Source: Chaetoderma sp. LZ-2023a | Lineage: Eukaryota > Mollusca > Caudofoveata > Chaetodermatida > Chaetodermatidae | Direction of reading: 5' to 3' | Length of the DNA: 64,000 nt | Assembly: GCA_034401795.1 (NCBI GenBank) | Contig: CM067367.1 | Location: forward strand, 83,065,426 to 83,129,425 | The notes under the pieces: model-generated | Told to the model about the DNA's origin: nothing | What the model saw: the letters and a program-made list of their open reading frames with translations, nothing else | The model's database searches: none | In this document: positions 1 to 12,500 of the stretch, piece after piece | Numbering within the stretch: position 1 is the stretch's first letter | How the letters are laid out: every line of letters begins with the position of its first letter | Position numbers and translations under genes: made by a program

Positions 1-321
1 GAGCTAACCGTTTAACCCTTGAAATTCTTGTCTCAAATTCCAGGCAACAATTTTACAATTTTGAAACTAATTTTACTGAAACATGTTGCTGCTATAAAAT
101 TAGTTTCAAAATATTCAACAATCTACCTGCAATATGGTTGCTTTGAAACTCAAACAATTTGATTTTCTAGTTCTAGAAAATTGACAAACTTGTTGGTGCT
201 GTGGTACGAATAATGTCACTCATTAAGTTATAACTTAGAGCAACGTTGTTTTCAAAATAAACATTTGTTAATATGGTAGAGAGAACTGTTTAATGTGTAC
301 TGAGCAAAAGAGAGTGTGAGT

Positions 322-370
<49 letters not shown>

Positions 371-503
371 AGAGAGAGGGAGAGGGAGGGAGGGCGAGTG
401 GGTTGATGGGGGAGGGAGGGAAGCACGGAGAAAAGGGATGGGAGATGAGGGAGGGAGAGAGATCAATGACTTAGCTCTATAAATCATCACTTGTGTATTT
501 CAG
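1..503. other. Intron sequence with MITE2 core fragment and GA tract
   Basis: No gene is seen before the exon at 504. Positions 60-115 carry two facing copies of the MITE2 core (TTTTGAAACTAATTTTACT and its complement). Positions 310-460 are a purine-rich GA/GGGA tract on the + strand. Confidence 0.6.
318..460. repeat. (GA)n / GGGA simple repeat
   Basis: A near-perfect GA run is followed by GAGG/GGGA variants. The complementary Ser/Leu/Pro-rich open frame here is only low-complexity translation. Confidence 0.85.
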
Positions 504-565
504 GCCACTGTATTTATGTATGATACCGTGAATGGTAAGGAGCTCAGGGGCAAAATAGTTCTCAG
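504..565 (+). CDS. TDRD12: TDRD12-like exon 1 of window
   Basis: The acceptor tgtatttcag precedes and the donor gtacgt follows. The frame from the first base reads ATVFMYDTVNGKELRGKIVL, the strand pattern (LYDT-like) at the end of an extended Tudor domain. It ends after two bases of a codon completed by exon 2. Confidence 0.72.
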
Positions 566-3500
566 GTACGTAGAAAGGAGCTGGCAAATTCATCAGTGAA
601 TACCAAAAGGTCCCATTGCTCAAACATTTTGTTAGTCTTACCACGAAGTCGTGCTTGCATCCATGTGTATGCGTGTTCTACGCGGGGAATCTTGACGAAG
701 TGAGGAATCCAGTTTCTCAGTCAATCATATGGCGTCACATGTAGGCTGATGTCGTAGTTATCAATTCAGTCAAGAATTACGCATATAGTCTGTCATAAAC
801 GCTTAATAGTCCAACAAGTTGTGCGAACTGTATGTCTTTACTAGTTAATAAACATTCTTTTGAATATTTTAAAACTAATTTGACTAAGCGCTATGGCAGA
901 AACAGCACCCAGTCAAATTAGTTTCAGAACATTCCACTCCTTACCTGTATAGTTTTCTGGAAATTGAGATTCAGAGAGAGATCGATCGATCCTAAAATGG
1001 GCAATTTGTGGGTGGAGTTTAACTAGAGAGTGCCAGGATATAGCTAAAACCGGATTCCTCCACTGGGTTGCGAGGTTGCCTTTGGGGTTGTGAAGATCCT
1101 TCCTAATTTTGGAATCAAAGGTCAATGGTCAAGGTCATCTAAAATGGTGAGTGGGCGAGACTCTGGAATATTTTCTGGAATAACTATTTACTTGAATTTT
1201 AGCTCAGCTTGTCAGTTGGGCAATGGCAACGTTTTCATCCGTCATCATTGTATGCAAGAACTAGGCTGTACTTGCCCAGTAAGCGACCTACCTTTTGAAA
1301 CCACAAGATTGTGATTGTTTAAGTCAGGTGGTCAAATGACCACCTGTCCTATTCCTTTAATGGTCAAGCGAGTGTTGCTTGGTAACCGAACCACTCATTT
1401 GAATTGTACATTTTCAAAAATAGTCTCAAATGGACATTTCTCAATATCATCGTACAGGACAGTTTTGGTCATCTTGACCTTTAATGAGTTAAAATGGAGA
1501 CATTGAAATTTCTGGGAGGAGAGGAAATTAAATATTTTAACTAATTATGGAAGATATTAATGCTTATTGCAGGGGTGAGAGTGTTGGGGGTGTGTGGGAG
1601 GAGCTGGTTGGCGTGGGCAAGGGTTAAGATTAACCCTTATCTGTGACTTTAGAAGTCATGCCCAAATGAAATCCGCCCATATTAGTGAGCCCAAAATAAA
1701 ATCCTACTGGCTGCTATTAACACAAATTATCTGATTTACACTCAATTAAATACTCAGAGAAGGATTCTGTGGCATTTTCTGGTCATTCAGAGATCTTATG
1801 GTACTATTAAATCTAAAATGACTCAAAATCCATCTTTCATATTTCAAAACTCTGGTTTTTAGGGGCATTGATGGATCCCAACCTTGATATTTTTTTAGCC
1901 CAAAGAGGTAAATCTAAAGGCCTGGTGGGTGGGTGGGGTCGTGGGAAGCTGTGTCGGTAATGTATCTTCACATCCTTGTATATACATACTACTATGTGTG
2001 ACTAGATGCTGCTGCCAGACACCATCATTTTAGGGTGAATATGTAATTTAATTCTTGTTTTGCAGCCTTGGAAACACGCTGTGGTTAGATCCTGTTGTTC
2101 AGCTTGCTCGCCTTGATAGCATCGGTGTCACGATTAATAAGATTAACCTAAGAACTGTACTGTTGAACAACGGCTTTGCTACAGATAACCCGGAGGTAAA
2201 TCCAGCCAAACCTGCCTAGAATGGCCGCCTCCATTTGGTGCTAGATGATGGTGGTTCTATAAGATGAGTTGTGTTCAAGTACCACCATTTGGCACTAATG
2301 GCTATTTACTATTTACCAAATAAGTTATATTAACCTTTTAACCCTCAAATTTATTCAAGAAAATTTCAATTTTGAAAATTTACCACATAATTTATCTCGT
2401 GAAAATCTTAAATTTGTCAAAGATCTGGTTACTCAAAGTAGGAGACCACCAACAAATAGAGGTATCCATTTCTAGATATGCCACTCCCATTTGTAGCTAA
2501 GCTCTGATTAGTTTGTGCGTGTGCTGGAGTTGATTTTAAAACTTTGAAACCTGAATTCCCATCAAGGTAATTATACAGGTAAGATTTTAGTCTACTAGCC
2601 AACAGGTGAACCTAGAAACATTGAGTACTATATGATTTTATGTTGGAAATGCAATATATACATCCTAAGGACTCAGATACTGTCAGATCCTAATCTCCAT
2701 ATGTGTAGCATTTTGCATTATTGACAAAATTAGCATATTAATTAGGTCATTCACTAAATAAAGAATATCTTTATTAATAAGCCACCTAGAAAGACTTTGA
2801 TTTTATGTCTAAATCTATTTTTGAAGCCCAATGAATTTATGTAATATAGTTTCAGGATCATACAACCAATGAATCCAATTGTCTGAAATCAAATATGGCC
2901 GCCGTGCATAATGAGGTCCAGCATAAAATAGTCATAGCTCAGAAACCATTCATAATACTCAAACTTCAGTTTGGTGTCTTAGAAAATATTCTCCTTGAAT
3001 GACAGTTTTCACATCAAGAGTATACTTACCACCCTGATACTCTATGACATTTCCCAAATATCAACCTAGCTTCGATAAGACTCAGAATTAAAAAGAAACC
3101 GCCCCCACTGGGCAGGTTACTCAACTGACAGTCCAGCGGATGTGCGGCCCAAACTCGTGCATGCGCGGTGCTGTCTCTTCTCAAATTATTGACCTGCCAT
3201 TGCAGTATGCTTTCATAGTTTTGCTTTTGCTTTTCATCTTTTTGAAGCTTTAAGTTGTTCTGCAACTTGATTTTGACTTGTTGTAGTATGTCTGACAGTG
3301 CCAAGTCACCGGAGGATGCTCCCAGTCCTAGCCATCAGGTGTACTTTATTAAATTTATTGATAAAAAATTTGCTCGTTGACTCGGATGGTATAGCCGGGA
3401 TTCGCGCTAACTCGTGGATACGTCTATATTAGGCTAGCTCTTTTTGTGGGAGGCCTATATATTAGCTAACGCATGTTGTGCTTTGTATTTTCAGACTTCT

Positions 3501-6500
3501 GTCATGTATCCTTCATTTGAACAATAATTTGTACTTTGTTTTCTGGGTCAATATAATTTATTATGAGTTTGCAGAGGGAATCATTACCATAAGAAGTAAT
3601 TTCTCCACATTCTCCCCCCACCACAGAATTAGGATTTAGAATCAAGTATTCCTGTTGTTGTTCAGCAGACTTCACTTGTTCTTCAGGAGTTATCTTCTGA
3701 GGTTAAGTATGGAGAGGAAAATTTTCAGTCATTTTATTTCTAAAATTCTTTTTGGAAATTTTATGACTGAGTGTTGTTATTTATCTCTCGTGATGGTTTG
3801 CTTAGGTTCATTGTGTTTATAAAGTTCAACTACTAATGAATCTTTGTATTGAGTGTGGAGTCTAGCATTCGCCTCTCAAGTATGTAAGTTCAAATTCTAA
3901 TTGTCTCCCTTGTCTTCTTGACAGAAGAATAAGAAGTTTTTAGAATTTGTTTATTATAACTAAAAACTAATTGTTTCCGTTTGTGTCTTTTCAGAGGTTT
4001 ATTGAAAACAAATGCCCTTCCTGCCACCGTTTCGTGAAGGCCCGCTATTTCCCTCATGACTGCACTAGGTGCAGTACATGCAGGCCTTTGTTAAATTGCC
4101 ATGTGTGTGAGTCGTGGCTGGTGGAGGTATTTACTGATTTAAATCAGCAGGTAAAGGACTGGCCGGCAGATGAAAAAAGGTGACTTGACAAAGAGTCTGG
4201 TGGTAAGAAGAGAAAGGCATCCATGCCAGACATGGAGGCCTTCTGTCTGGAGATGATGGGAGAAATGAAGAAGACAATCACGGATCTTGTCCCGGAGTTG
4301 CTTCGCAGCTTGCTTCCCAGTTCAAGTTCGTCATTGTCTTCCTCATTTGCTCCAGGACAGAGTGTTCCCGTCTCTGGGTCTGGTTCTCTTAGGAAGCCAG
4401 TTTTCGTGGTGGACCCAGAGACGGCTCCCGCTGGTCTGGCGCTGAGGCTTGCCTCGCCCGTGGACCCGGGAGCGAAAGCCATGGCCTAGGGCGTTCGCTT
4501 ATCGAACGTTCTAGAGCAGCCTAAGGCTAAAGGTATCGGTGCCTCACGTGATATCCCTCCTGCCCGGGCTGAGTTTGATCCCTTTTCAAGCTTGGCGTCT
4601 AATCTTTCTGGGCAGGAAAAAGAGAACACTGTTATGGCCTGCCGATGGCCATGGAAATGGAAATCTGTCCACCCTTGCTTCCAAGTTCAAGTTCGTCATT
4701 GTCTTCTTCATTTTCTCCAGGACAGAGTGTTCCCATCTCTGGGTCTGGTTCTCTTAGGAAGTCAGTTTTCGGGGTGGACCCAGAGACGGCTCCTGCTGGT
4801 CTGGCGCTGAGGCTTGCCTCGCCTGTGGACCCGGGAGCGAAAGCCATGGCCTAGGGCGTTCGCTTATCGAATGTTCTAGAGCAGCCTAAGGCTAAAGGTA
4901 TCCGTATGACTTCCCTGGCTATCCAGGAGTATCTCCAGCTCCAGCTGTTACCCCACCAGTGAATGTGGTTGAGGATGACGAAGACCCTAGGCTCGTCAAG
5001 CATTCACAGGTGCCCACCGAGGAGGACTGGCTGGATGCTTGCCAATGGCGGGTAAGCATCAATCCGGAACTCCAGGTGGATCCACCGGCTTCCCAGCGGG
5101 ACCAGCGCCTGTTGTTGGGAGGGAAGCCGGTGATGAGCACCATGCCACCGCTCCCGTATGCAGAGCATATCGTGAATATGGTCGCTGTGGCAGAGACGTC
5201 CATTCAGTCGAATGCATGCCTTGCGAAGGCCCCTCGCGAGGGGGCATGGCACTGCCGTATCAGTTCTGGTCTTTATCAGAAGGACGGCATCGTCCCAAAG
5301 CCTTGCACGGATGACCGTGCGGCGTTGGGCGAAGACACGCGGCCAGGGTCCCAGTCTGACACGGGATCTTTGTGCGCTAGCGCTTTGCGCAATGCAAATT
5401 CCTCGCTACAGGACACAGAGGAATGTTTGAGAGGAGCCATCTCGGGTCTGTCACACGTTTCCCAGCCGCTACAGGGGTTAGTAGCAGCATCCGTGGCCTG
5501 CCAAGCATCTCTTACAGTGCAGAGAGCCATCCAGGATGGCATTAACCTGGCTCTGAGCTGTATGATGAGATCCGTAACCAGGAGTTTACGGGCGAGGTGC
5601 ATATTTGTGCTTTGCAATTTGTGCCCCTCGCAGGACCTGTACACTCGCCTTCTTCGGACGCCGAAGTTAGGTCCAGGGTCTTTAGGAGGTGAAGGATGCC
5701 TGCACCTCCAACAAACCGTAAACCTGGTGAACAACCAGAGGGCGCCGCGAGAGCAGTTTGAATTGCTCCGCAGGGCGCGTGTTCAAGCAGCGCCCCCTGC
5801 CTTTGCACCGTCAGCAGGCTAGAGGTGGTGGTGACCCTGTCAGAGACCAACCACCTACGCAGTGGTGCCCACGGCAATGCCAGTGTAAGCCAGCTAGGGG
5901 GAGTGCAGGCTCCTCCAGCGCAACCCGCCAGGCAGCCCGCATACCGAGGTGCGCGTGGCGCTGGCAGAGGAGCGCAGGGTTCTGGTCGTGGGAGCCGAGC
6001 CTTATGGGTCCACCTCAATCCTTAGGTGCACCCATGGGAGGCCATCTGGCCTTCCACATGCAAGAGTAGGAGCGGGTTACTCAGCACCGCTCAGTCTTGC
6101 GATGGCTTTCAGTCGGTTACCATCCCGACTGGATATCAAGTTAGCCATCGCGCCTGTCTCTGGTTCCGATCTGGACTCAAAATCCACGAGATCCAGATAG
6201 CGGTTTTGTATGGAGGAAGAAATTCAATCCCTCATACTAAAACAAATTCAACCTGCACAAAAGTGTCTGGGTTACTATTCAGCCGCGTTCCTATTGACAA
6301 AAAGCACTGGGGGTGGGGGGGTGGAGACCACTTCTCAACCTCAAACCTCTCAACAGGTTTATCCTCACACCAAGTTTCAAAATGGAAACTGTAAGAACGG
6401 TGTTAGCAGGATTGAGGAGGGGAATGTGGACAGCATAATAGTTCTAAAAGATGCTTATCTTCACATTCCCATTGCGAAGCGCTTTCATCGGTTCCTGAGA

Positions 6501-9500
6501 TTTGCATTTCAGGGCCACCAATGGGAAATCAGGGTTCTCCCATTTGGTATATCGATGGCTCCTCGGGTCTTCACTCGAGTGGTCCAAGCTATGAAGTCAT
6601 TCATCCGCAGGAGACACATAGCAGTCCACATGTACATAGACGACTGGCTGTTAAAAGCACACAATCAAGACAGTCTATCAGCAAATCTGGAGATAGTTTC
6701 GAAAACTTACAGATCTAGGCTGGATAATCAACTTTTAAAAATCGGAGCTGACACCATCCCAGAAGTTTGTTTACCTGGGAATGTTCTTCGATTTAGAGAT
6801 AGGGTATGTTTACCCTTCTCAGGAGAGAGTAGAAGTACTCATCTCAGTCATACAGTCAGTGTGCAACAGTCATCATGTCCTGGCATGGGTCTACTTGAGA
6901 ATGCTGGGCTTGATGGTTTCTTTGGAATCAGTCATTCCACAGCCAGCCTTACACCGGCGGCCTATCCAGTTATTTCTCATGACTCAGTGGACCCAGAGTA
7001 CGGGATTCCTGGACTCAAAGGTGTCAATGTTGGAACCTCTTATTCACCACCTTCAATGGTGGACGAAAAGAGAGAATCTCCTGGCGGGGTGACGTTGTTA
7101 CCTCCCCACCCTCAGTTAACGATGTACTGAGATGCATCAATGGAAGGATGGGGAGCGTGCCTGGAAGAAGACAAAGTATCAGGGCATTGGAATCGGGATC
7201 CGTCAAAAGAACATATCAATCTGCTAGAAATGAGAGCAGTAGTCTTAGCCATGGAACTCTTCCTAGAGGTCAAGGGCAAGATTGTTCTGGTTCGATCAGA
7301 CAATACAACAGTCGCCCAGTCTCTGTATGATGACATGGAAACTGCTTTGCTGGTGCCTAGATCATGGGATTTCCCTGAAAGCAATTCATATCTGGGAAGG
7401 CTAAATCTATTAGCAGACTCAATGAGCCGAAGAATGAGCATTCTTCCCATGGAATGGCAACTAAATCAATGTGTGGCAGACCGTCTGTTCCACCACTGGG
7501 GCAAGCCCAACATAGTTTTATTCGCAACGAACAAGAATGCGAAGATAACGACATACATCTCTCCGATTCCAGGTCCGAGCGCTATCGTAATAGATGCGCT
7601 AGCTATCAGCTGGGAGGGATTGTATGCATACGCATTCCTGCCAGCAATCCTGATTCCAAAAGTTCTCCAGAAAATCAGGCAGTAGGAATGCCAAGTGCTT
7701 CTGATAGCCCCAAATTGGCCAAGCCGATCATAGTATACAGATCTGCTGGACCTTCTGGTCTGCGATCCTGTTCCTCTGCCTCTGATGGACGACATAATCT
7801 TTCAGGGCAAGGCCTTGCACAACAACCCGTCAATGTTCCAATTGACTTCATGGATGTTGTCAAGGAATCAGCCGTTAAGGAGGGCTTTTCTAAGCAAGCA
7901 GCTATGTTTATGGCAAGAGCCAGAAGGGGGTCAACCTCCAGAGTATATAATTATAAAATCAACAGATTTGCAGACTGGTGCTCAAAAAGATGTATTAATC
8001 CAATGGATTCATCTATTCAGGTAGTAGCCGATTTCCTCTGTCACCTGTATGATGCCTATAGCCTCAAGCCTAACTCTATTGCTGGCTATAAGTCAGCTTT
8101 AATGACAGTTATCCCTTGCTTGGCTAATAGGGGAAGTGATGAAGTAAATACATTAAATACTTTAATCAAAGGCATGGGCAATCTAAGACCAAGGAGTCCC
8201 CCAGTGATTCCGTCTTGGAGTTTATCACTAGTGCTTCAGGTGCTGGCAGATAGGCCGTTTGAACCACTAAGCTCCATTTCTATGAAAATGTTGACGCTTA
8301 AAACTGTATTTTTAATTGCTGCGGCCTCGGCTAGGCGTAGGAGTGAGATTCATGCCTTGTCAGCCGAGGCAGACCATTTTGTGGTTACAGTGGAAGGCCT
8401 TAGGCTTCTACCCAGGATAAATTTCATGGCGAAAAACCAGTCTGAAATATCCGGGTCAACCGATAGTTTTACCAGCTTTGACTAGGTTTGATCCTAATTC
8501 AAAACTATGGTGTCCAGTCCGAGCATTAATCCGGTACAAACAACGTACTCAAGATTGGTGGACGGGCCCAACAGCGTTATGGTTGTCATATATTGAGCCC
8601 CATGGCAGGGCATCAAAGGACACCATTTCCAGGTGGATTGTAGAGTGTATTCAGTTTTGCCATAAATCCGCCACAGGTAAACAAGTTGACATGGCCAAGG
8701 CTCACAGTGTCCGAGGTGTAGTGGCTTCCACTGCCCTATTTAATGGGGTACCTGTGGATGACATTATGTCAGTAGCTCAGTGGCACTGTGAGTCAAGTTT
8801 TACCGACCATTATCTCCGTGACACCTCGAATCCTCTCGCCTTATCGATTTTGAAAAGCTAATCTAGGTGTACATATTTTGATGAGGTATCCTCATTTTTT
8901 ATATATTTCACATTTAATCAATGGAAACATCTACTTTATGGACTGCATCAGTCTTCACCAATGGGGAGATGATGACAGCACCAATCTTCCACAAGGTGAG
9001 TCTTGTGTGTGTTGTCCATGGTTTTTTGTAATGTCACGTGACCCTTCATTATTAATTGGGTAATGGTACATGTTTTATGTGGTTCATTATTGAGAGTATA
9101 CGAAAATGAAGCCTTTTCATTTAATGTCCTTTAGTACATGGCACTTATACGTTGAGAGCATATGGGACATTGAGGTCATTCAGTCTTCCTCCCAAGAGGA
9201 GGGGGGGGGGGGGGGGAGCGCATATGACTTTTGATCATCTCTCAGCCATCGGTTTGTGTTAGCCGATGTTTCTTTCTATTCCTGATTGTGTTTTCACACA
9301 GTTTTCAGAAGTTTAAGTGCCTTAATTGCAGAAAAGCGCATAGGGAAGAGCTGGTCTTTTGACCTCGCCTCCCTCCCACCGAATTCACTGACGAATTCTG
9401 GCAATATCAAAGAGTATTAGGGAGGTAAGTATACTCTTGAAGTGAAATAAACGAAATCTCGGATTTCTTTTTTCACGAGAGAGTTGATACTTACCTCCCT

Positions 9501-12500
9501 AATACGGACCTGGCCTCTCCGCCCCTTGAGGCTCGGTCTTCAGGCTCTAATTATGTTGTATGTGTGTCAGCCAATAAATTAGTCAGAGGAAGTACTAGTC
9601 GGCGCATACGCGGTGGTGGGGCTGGCATCCGCCTGACTGTCATCTGACTCCCTGCCCAGTAGGGGCACCGAACTTTTTTAATCTGAGTGTTTTATTGAGT
9701 GACAGCCGATATTTAGCAATATCAAAGAGTATTAGGGAGGTAAGTATCAACTCTCGTGAAAAAAGAAATCCGAGATTTCGTTTATTTTATAGAAGGGGGT
9801 GTGGTGGTGGGGGTGGGGGGGGGGCGGGGTGGGCATGTTAAACGGTCATTACTCTCAACGTCAGTCGTGTTAGCCGATATCCAAGTCATTTCCTGGTTGT
9901 GTTTACATACGCAATTGCAGATGTGTTTTGTGCTCCAAAAGCAAAAGAGCTTCCTCTTCCAGGGATGAGCCGGTCTTCTGACCTTCGCCTCCCTCCCACT
10001 GATTTGTCTTATGAATTCTGGCTATATCATAGAGTATCAGGGTGGTAAGTATACTCTTGATGTGAAATAAACGAAATCACAGATTTCTTTTTTCATGAGA
10101 GAGTTGATCCTTACCACCATGATATAATCCTGACCTCTCTGCCCCACAGAGGCTTGGTCTATCGGCGTTTTATGTTGCAAATATGTCAGCCAATAATTTG
10201 GAATAGAAAGAGACAGGCCAGCGCATGCGCGAGTTTGGGCCACACATCCGCTGGACTGTCAGTTGAGTAACCTGCCCAGTGGGGGCTGTTTCTTTTTAAT
10301 TCTGAATCTTATTGACGCTAGGTTGATATTTGGGAAATGTCATAGAGTATCAGGGTGGTATGTATCAACTCTCGTGAAAAAAGAAATCTGTAATTTCGTT
10401 TATATTGCAGTGATCAATTGTCAAAAATTGTCTTGGACTACAATTTGACGTTCCTTAAACAAACCAGTCATTTGAGTTGTTAAGTTTCAAATTTAGTCAT
10501 GGACTGCAAATGGATATTCATTAAGCAAAAATTTTCTTGACCAATTGTGACCATTAAGAAATTAAAGTGCCTTGGTAAAGGGTGGTTTGGTGGAGAGGTG
10601 GCTGGGGGAATGATACAAAAAATGTATGTGACCAGCAATAGTCCTTTATTTCATCTAGCTTTGATAGACTACATTTACACCTATTTTTACAGCATATCAC
10701 CAAATTGCATGCAGCATGCGCTGGAAAGATTGCCCTCTCGAAATGGCTGACATCAAAAGCGTAAGTAAAAACGACAAATTTGTCATCTTTCTTTTTTGGA
10801 TATTAAAAGGATATTTGAGCCTCTATTAAATGGAGGAATCCAGTTTTAGCTATGCCCCACCCATCTCTAGCTAAGCTCCACACACGCTTTGCCTGTGTTG
10901 GGATCAATTGATCCCTGCACTCTGAATCTCAATTTCCCGAAAACTACATATGCATGTAAGCTGTTGAATATTTTGAAACTATTTGACTTGGTGCTGTTGC
11001 TGCCTATGGCAAAATATTCAACAAAGTTTATTGAATAGTAAAGACATACATATAATTTGTACAATTTGATAGACTCTTAGACGGTTAAGACAGAGCAAAT
11101 CGTCTCATTCATGACGTAATTGATTATGCTGTCAGGGTACATGTCCCACAGTTTGATTATGACATCATATGATTGACTGAGAAACTGGCCGCCTCCTATT
11201 CAGTTGTGCGCAAAAATGTTGAAGTGTTGTATGCCCATTTGGGATGAAAATTAACCTTCACTTGACAAAGATGTTGCTTGTAGATGACACTGTCTTAGAC
11301 TAAGCAGTGCTATTCTCAAACCGAACACCCTTTATCAGTCTACTCGAGATTAAAAATGGAAATATGGCCAGAACTCCATGCCAGATTTCCTTTTGCAAAT
11401 ATTCCTAGGATATTCTCTCTGTCATTCATCTATTTTTAATGTGATGTAATATCCTATCTATTAGTGTTGTTCTGCACATACAGGGTGTCCAGCCTATGGA
11501 AGCTGCCTGACACAGAGACGTTGCCATCTGATGACTGTGAGATCAGAGTGTTTGTGTCAGCTGTTCACAGTCCTGAATCATGCTATGTACAACTTGAAGA
11601 CAAACATAAACAGTAAGGATGACATTTTGTGACATAATGCTTGAAGCAATATGCAAAAAACAAATATAGTACAGCTCAGGAATACATTGTTTCCAAATCA
11701 AAATAAAATGTACTGTTGAATATTTTGAGCATAATTGGATTAAGACCGCGGTCTCTTCCAAACTAATTATGCTCAAAATATTCAGCACAATACCTAACTA
11801 ACATGTTTCTGTATTTGTTTTGGGAACATGTTAACTTATTCATAAGCTGTACTGTATGTAACTTATTCATAAGCTGTACTGTATGTAACTTATTCATAAG
11901 CTGTACTGTATGTAACTTATTCATAAGCTGTACTGTATGTAACTTATTCATAAGCTGTACTGTATGTTTTCACTTCAAGAGTATACTTACCTCCCTAATA
12001 CTTTTGATATTGCTAAATATTGGCTTTCACTCAATAAACACTCAGATTAAAACAGTTAGGTGCCCCTACTGGGCAGGGAGTCAGAGCGTAGTCTGGCGGA
12101 TGCCAGCCCCACCACCGCGCATGCGCAGACTAGCACTACCTCTTTGCTAGATTATTGGCAGAGAGATCACACATGTTTTTTTGTGCAAAAGCTTTTCCTT
12201 GCTCTTAAACTGTTTTCATAACTTGGTTGTGTTATTTTGGAGTGATAGTCACTGATTAGGATGGCAGGAAGGATCACTTCGCCAAAGGGGGACCTAGGAC
12301 CTTTGAATCAGGTGACTTCTAGTAAAATTAGCGAGTTTTCTTTCCCGGTGTATTGTGTTTCCGGGACTCGCGTTTACCGTGATAAGCGCCTTGGTTAGTT
12401 GGTTTATGTCAACTCGGTGCTACCTAAGGCTAATTTCTCTTTCTGTTTATGTCCACAGGTCTGTATGACGCTAGGTGGTGGCATCACAGCAGCAGAGAGT

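Larger units (their letters stand above)
3007..10402 (+). mobile_element. Composite, degenerate DIRS-type retrotransposon
   Basis: The left end TTTCACATCAAGAGTATACTT and the right end (AATTTCGTTTA at 10402) with an internal complementary region at 10023-10125 define a DIRS family whose ends share ACCACCCTGATA (family A). A second DIRS right end of another family (TACCTCCCTAATAC, family B, as in the two other elements) finishes inside it at 9784, with its own internal complementary region at 9401-9505. No left end of family B is present between 3007 and 9400. The element is therefore a chimera, or a family B 3' part inserted in or recombined with a family A element. ORFs are broken by stops and frameshifts. 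It lies in sense in the intron between exons 2 and 3. Confidence 0.82.

Noticed and set aside
290..490. Minus-strand open frame rich in Ser, Leu and Pro
   Set aside because: It is the translation of the GA-rich simple repeat.
11832..11967. Regular short repeats that could look like a CRISPR array
   Set aside because: Units are directly adjacent without spacers and the DNA is eukaryotic; it is a minisatellite derived from a MITE end.
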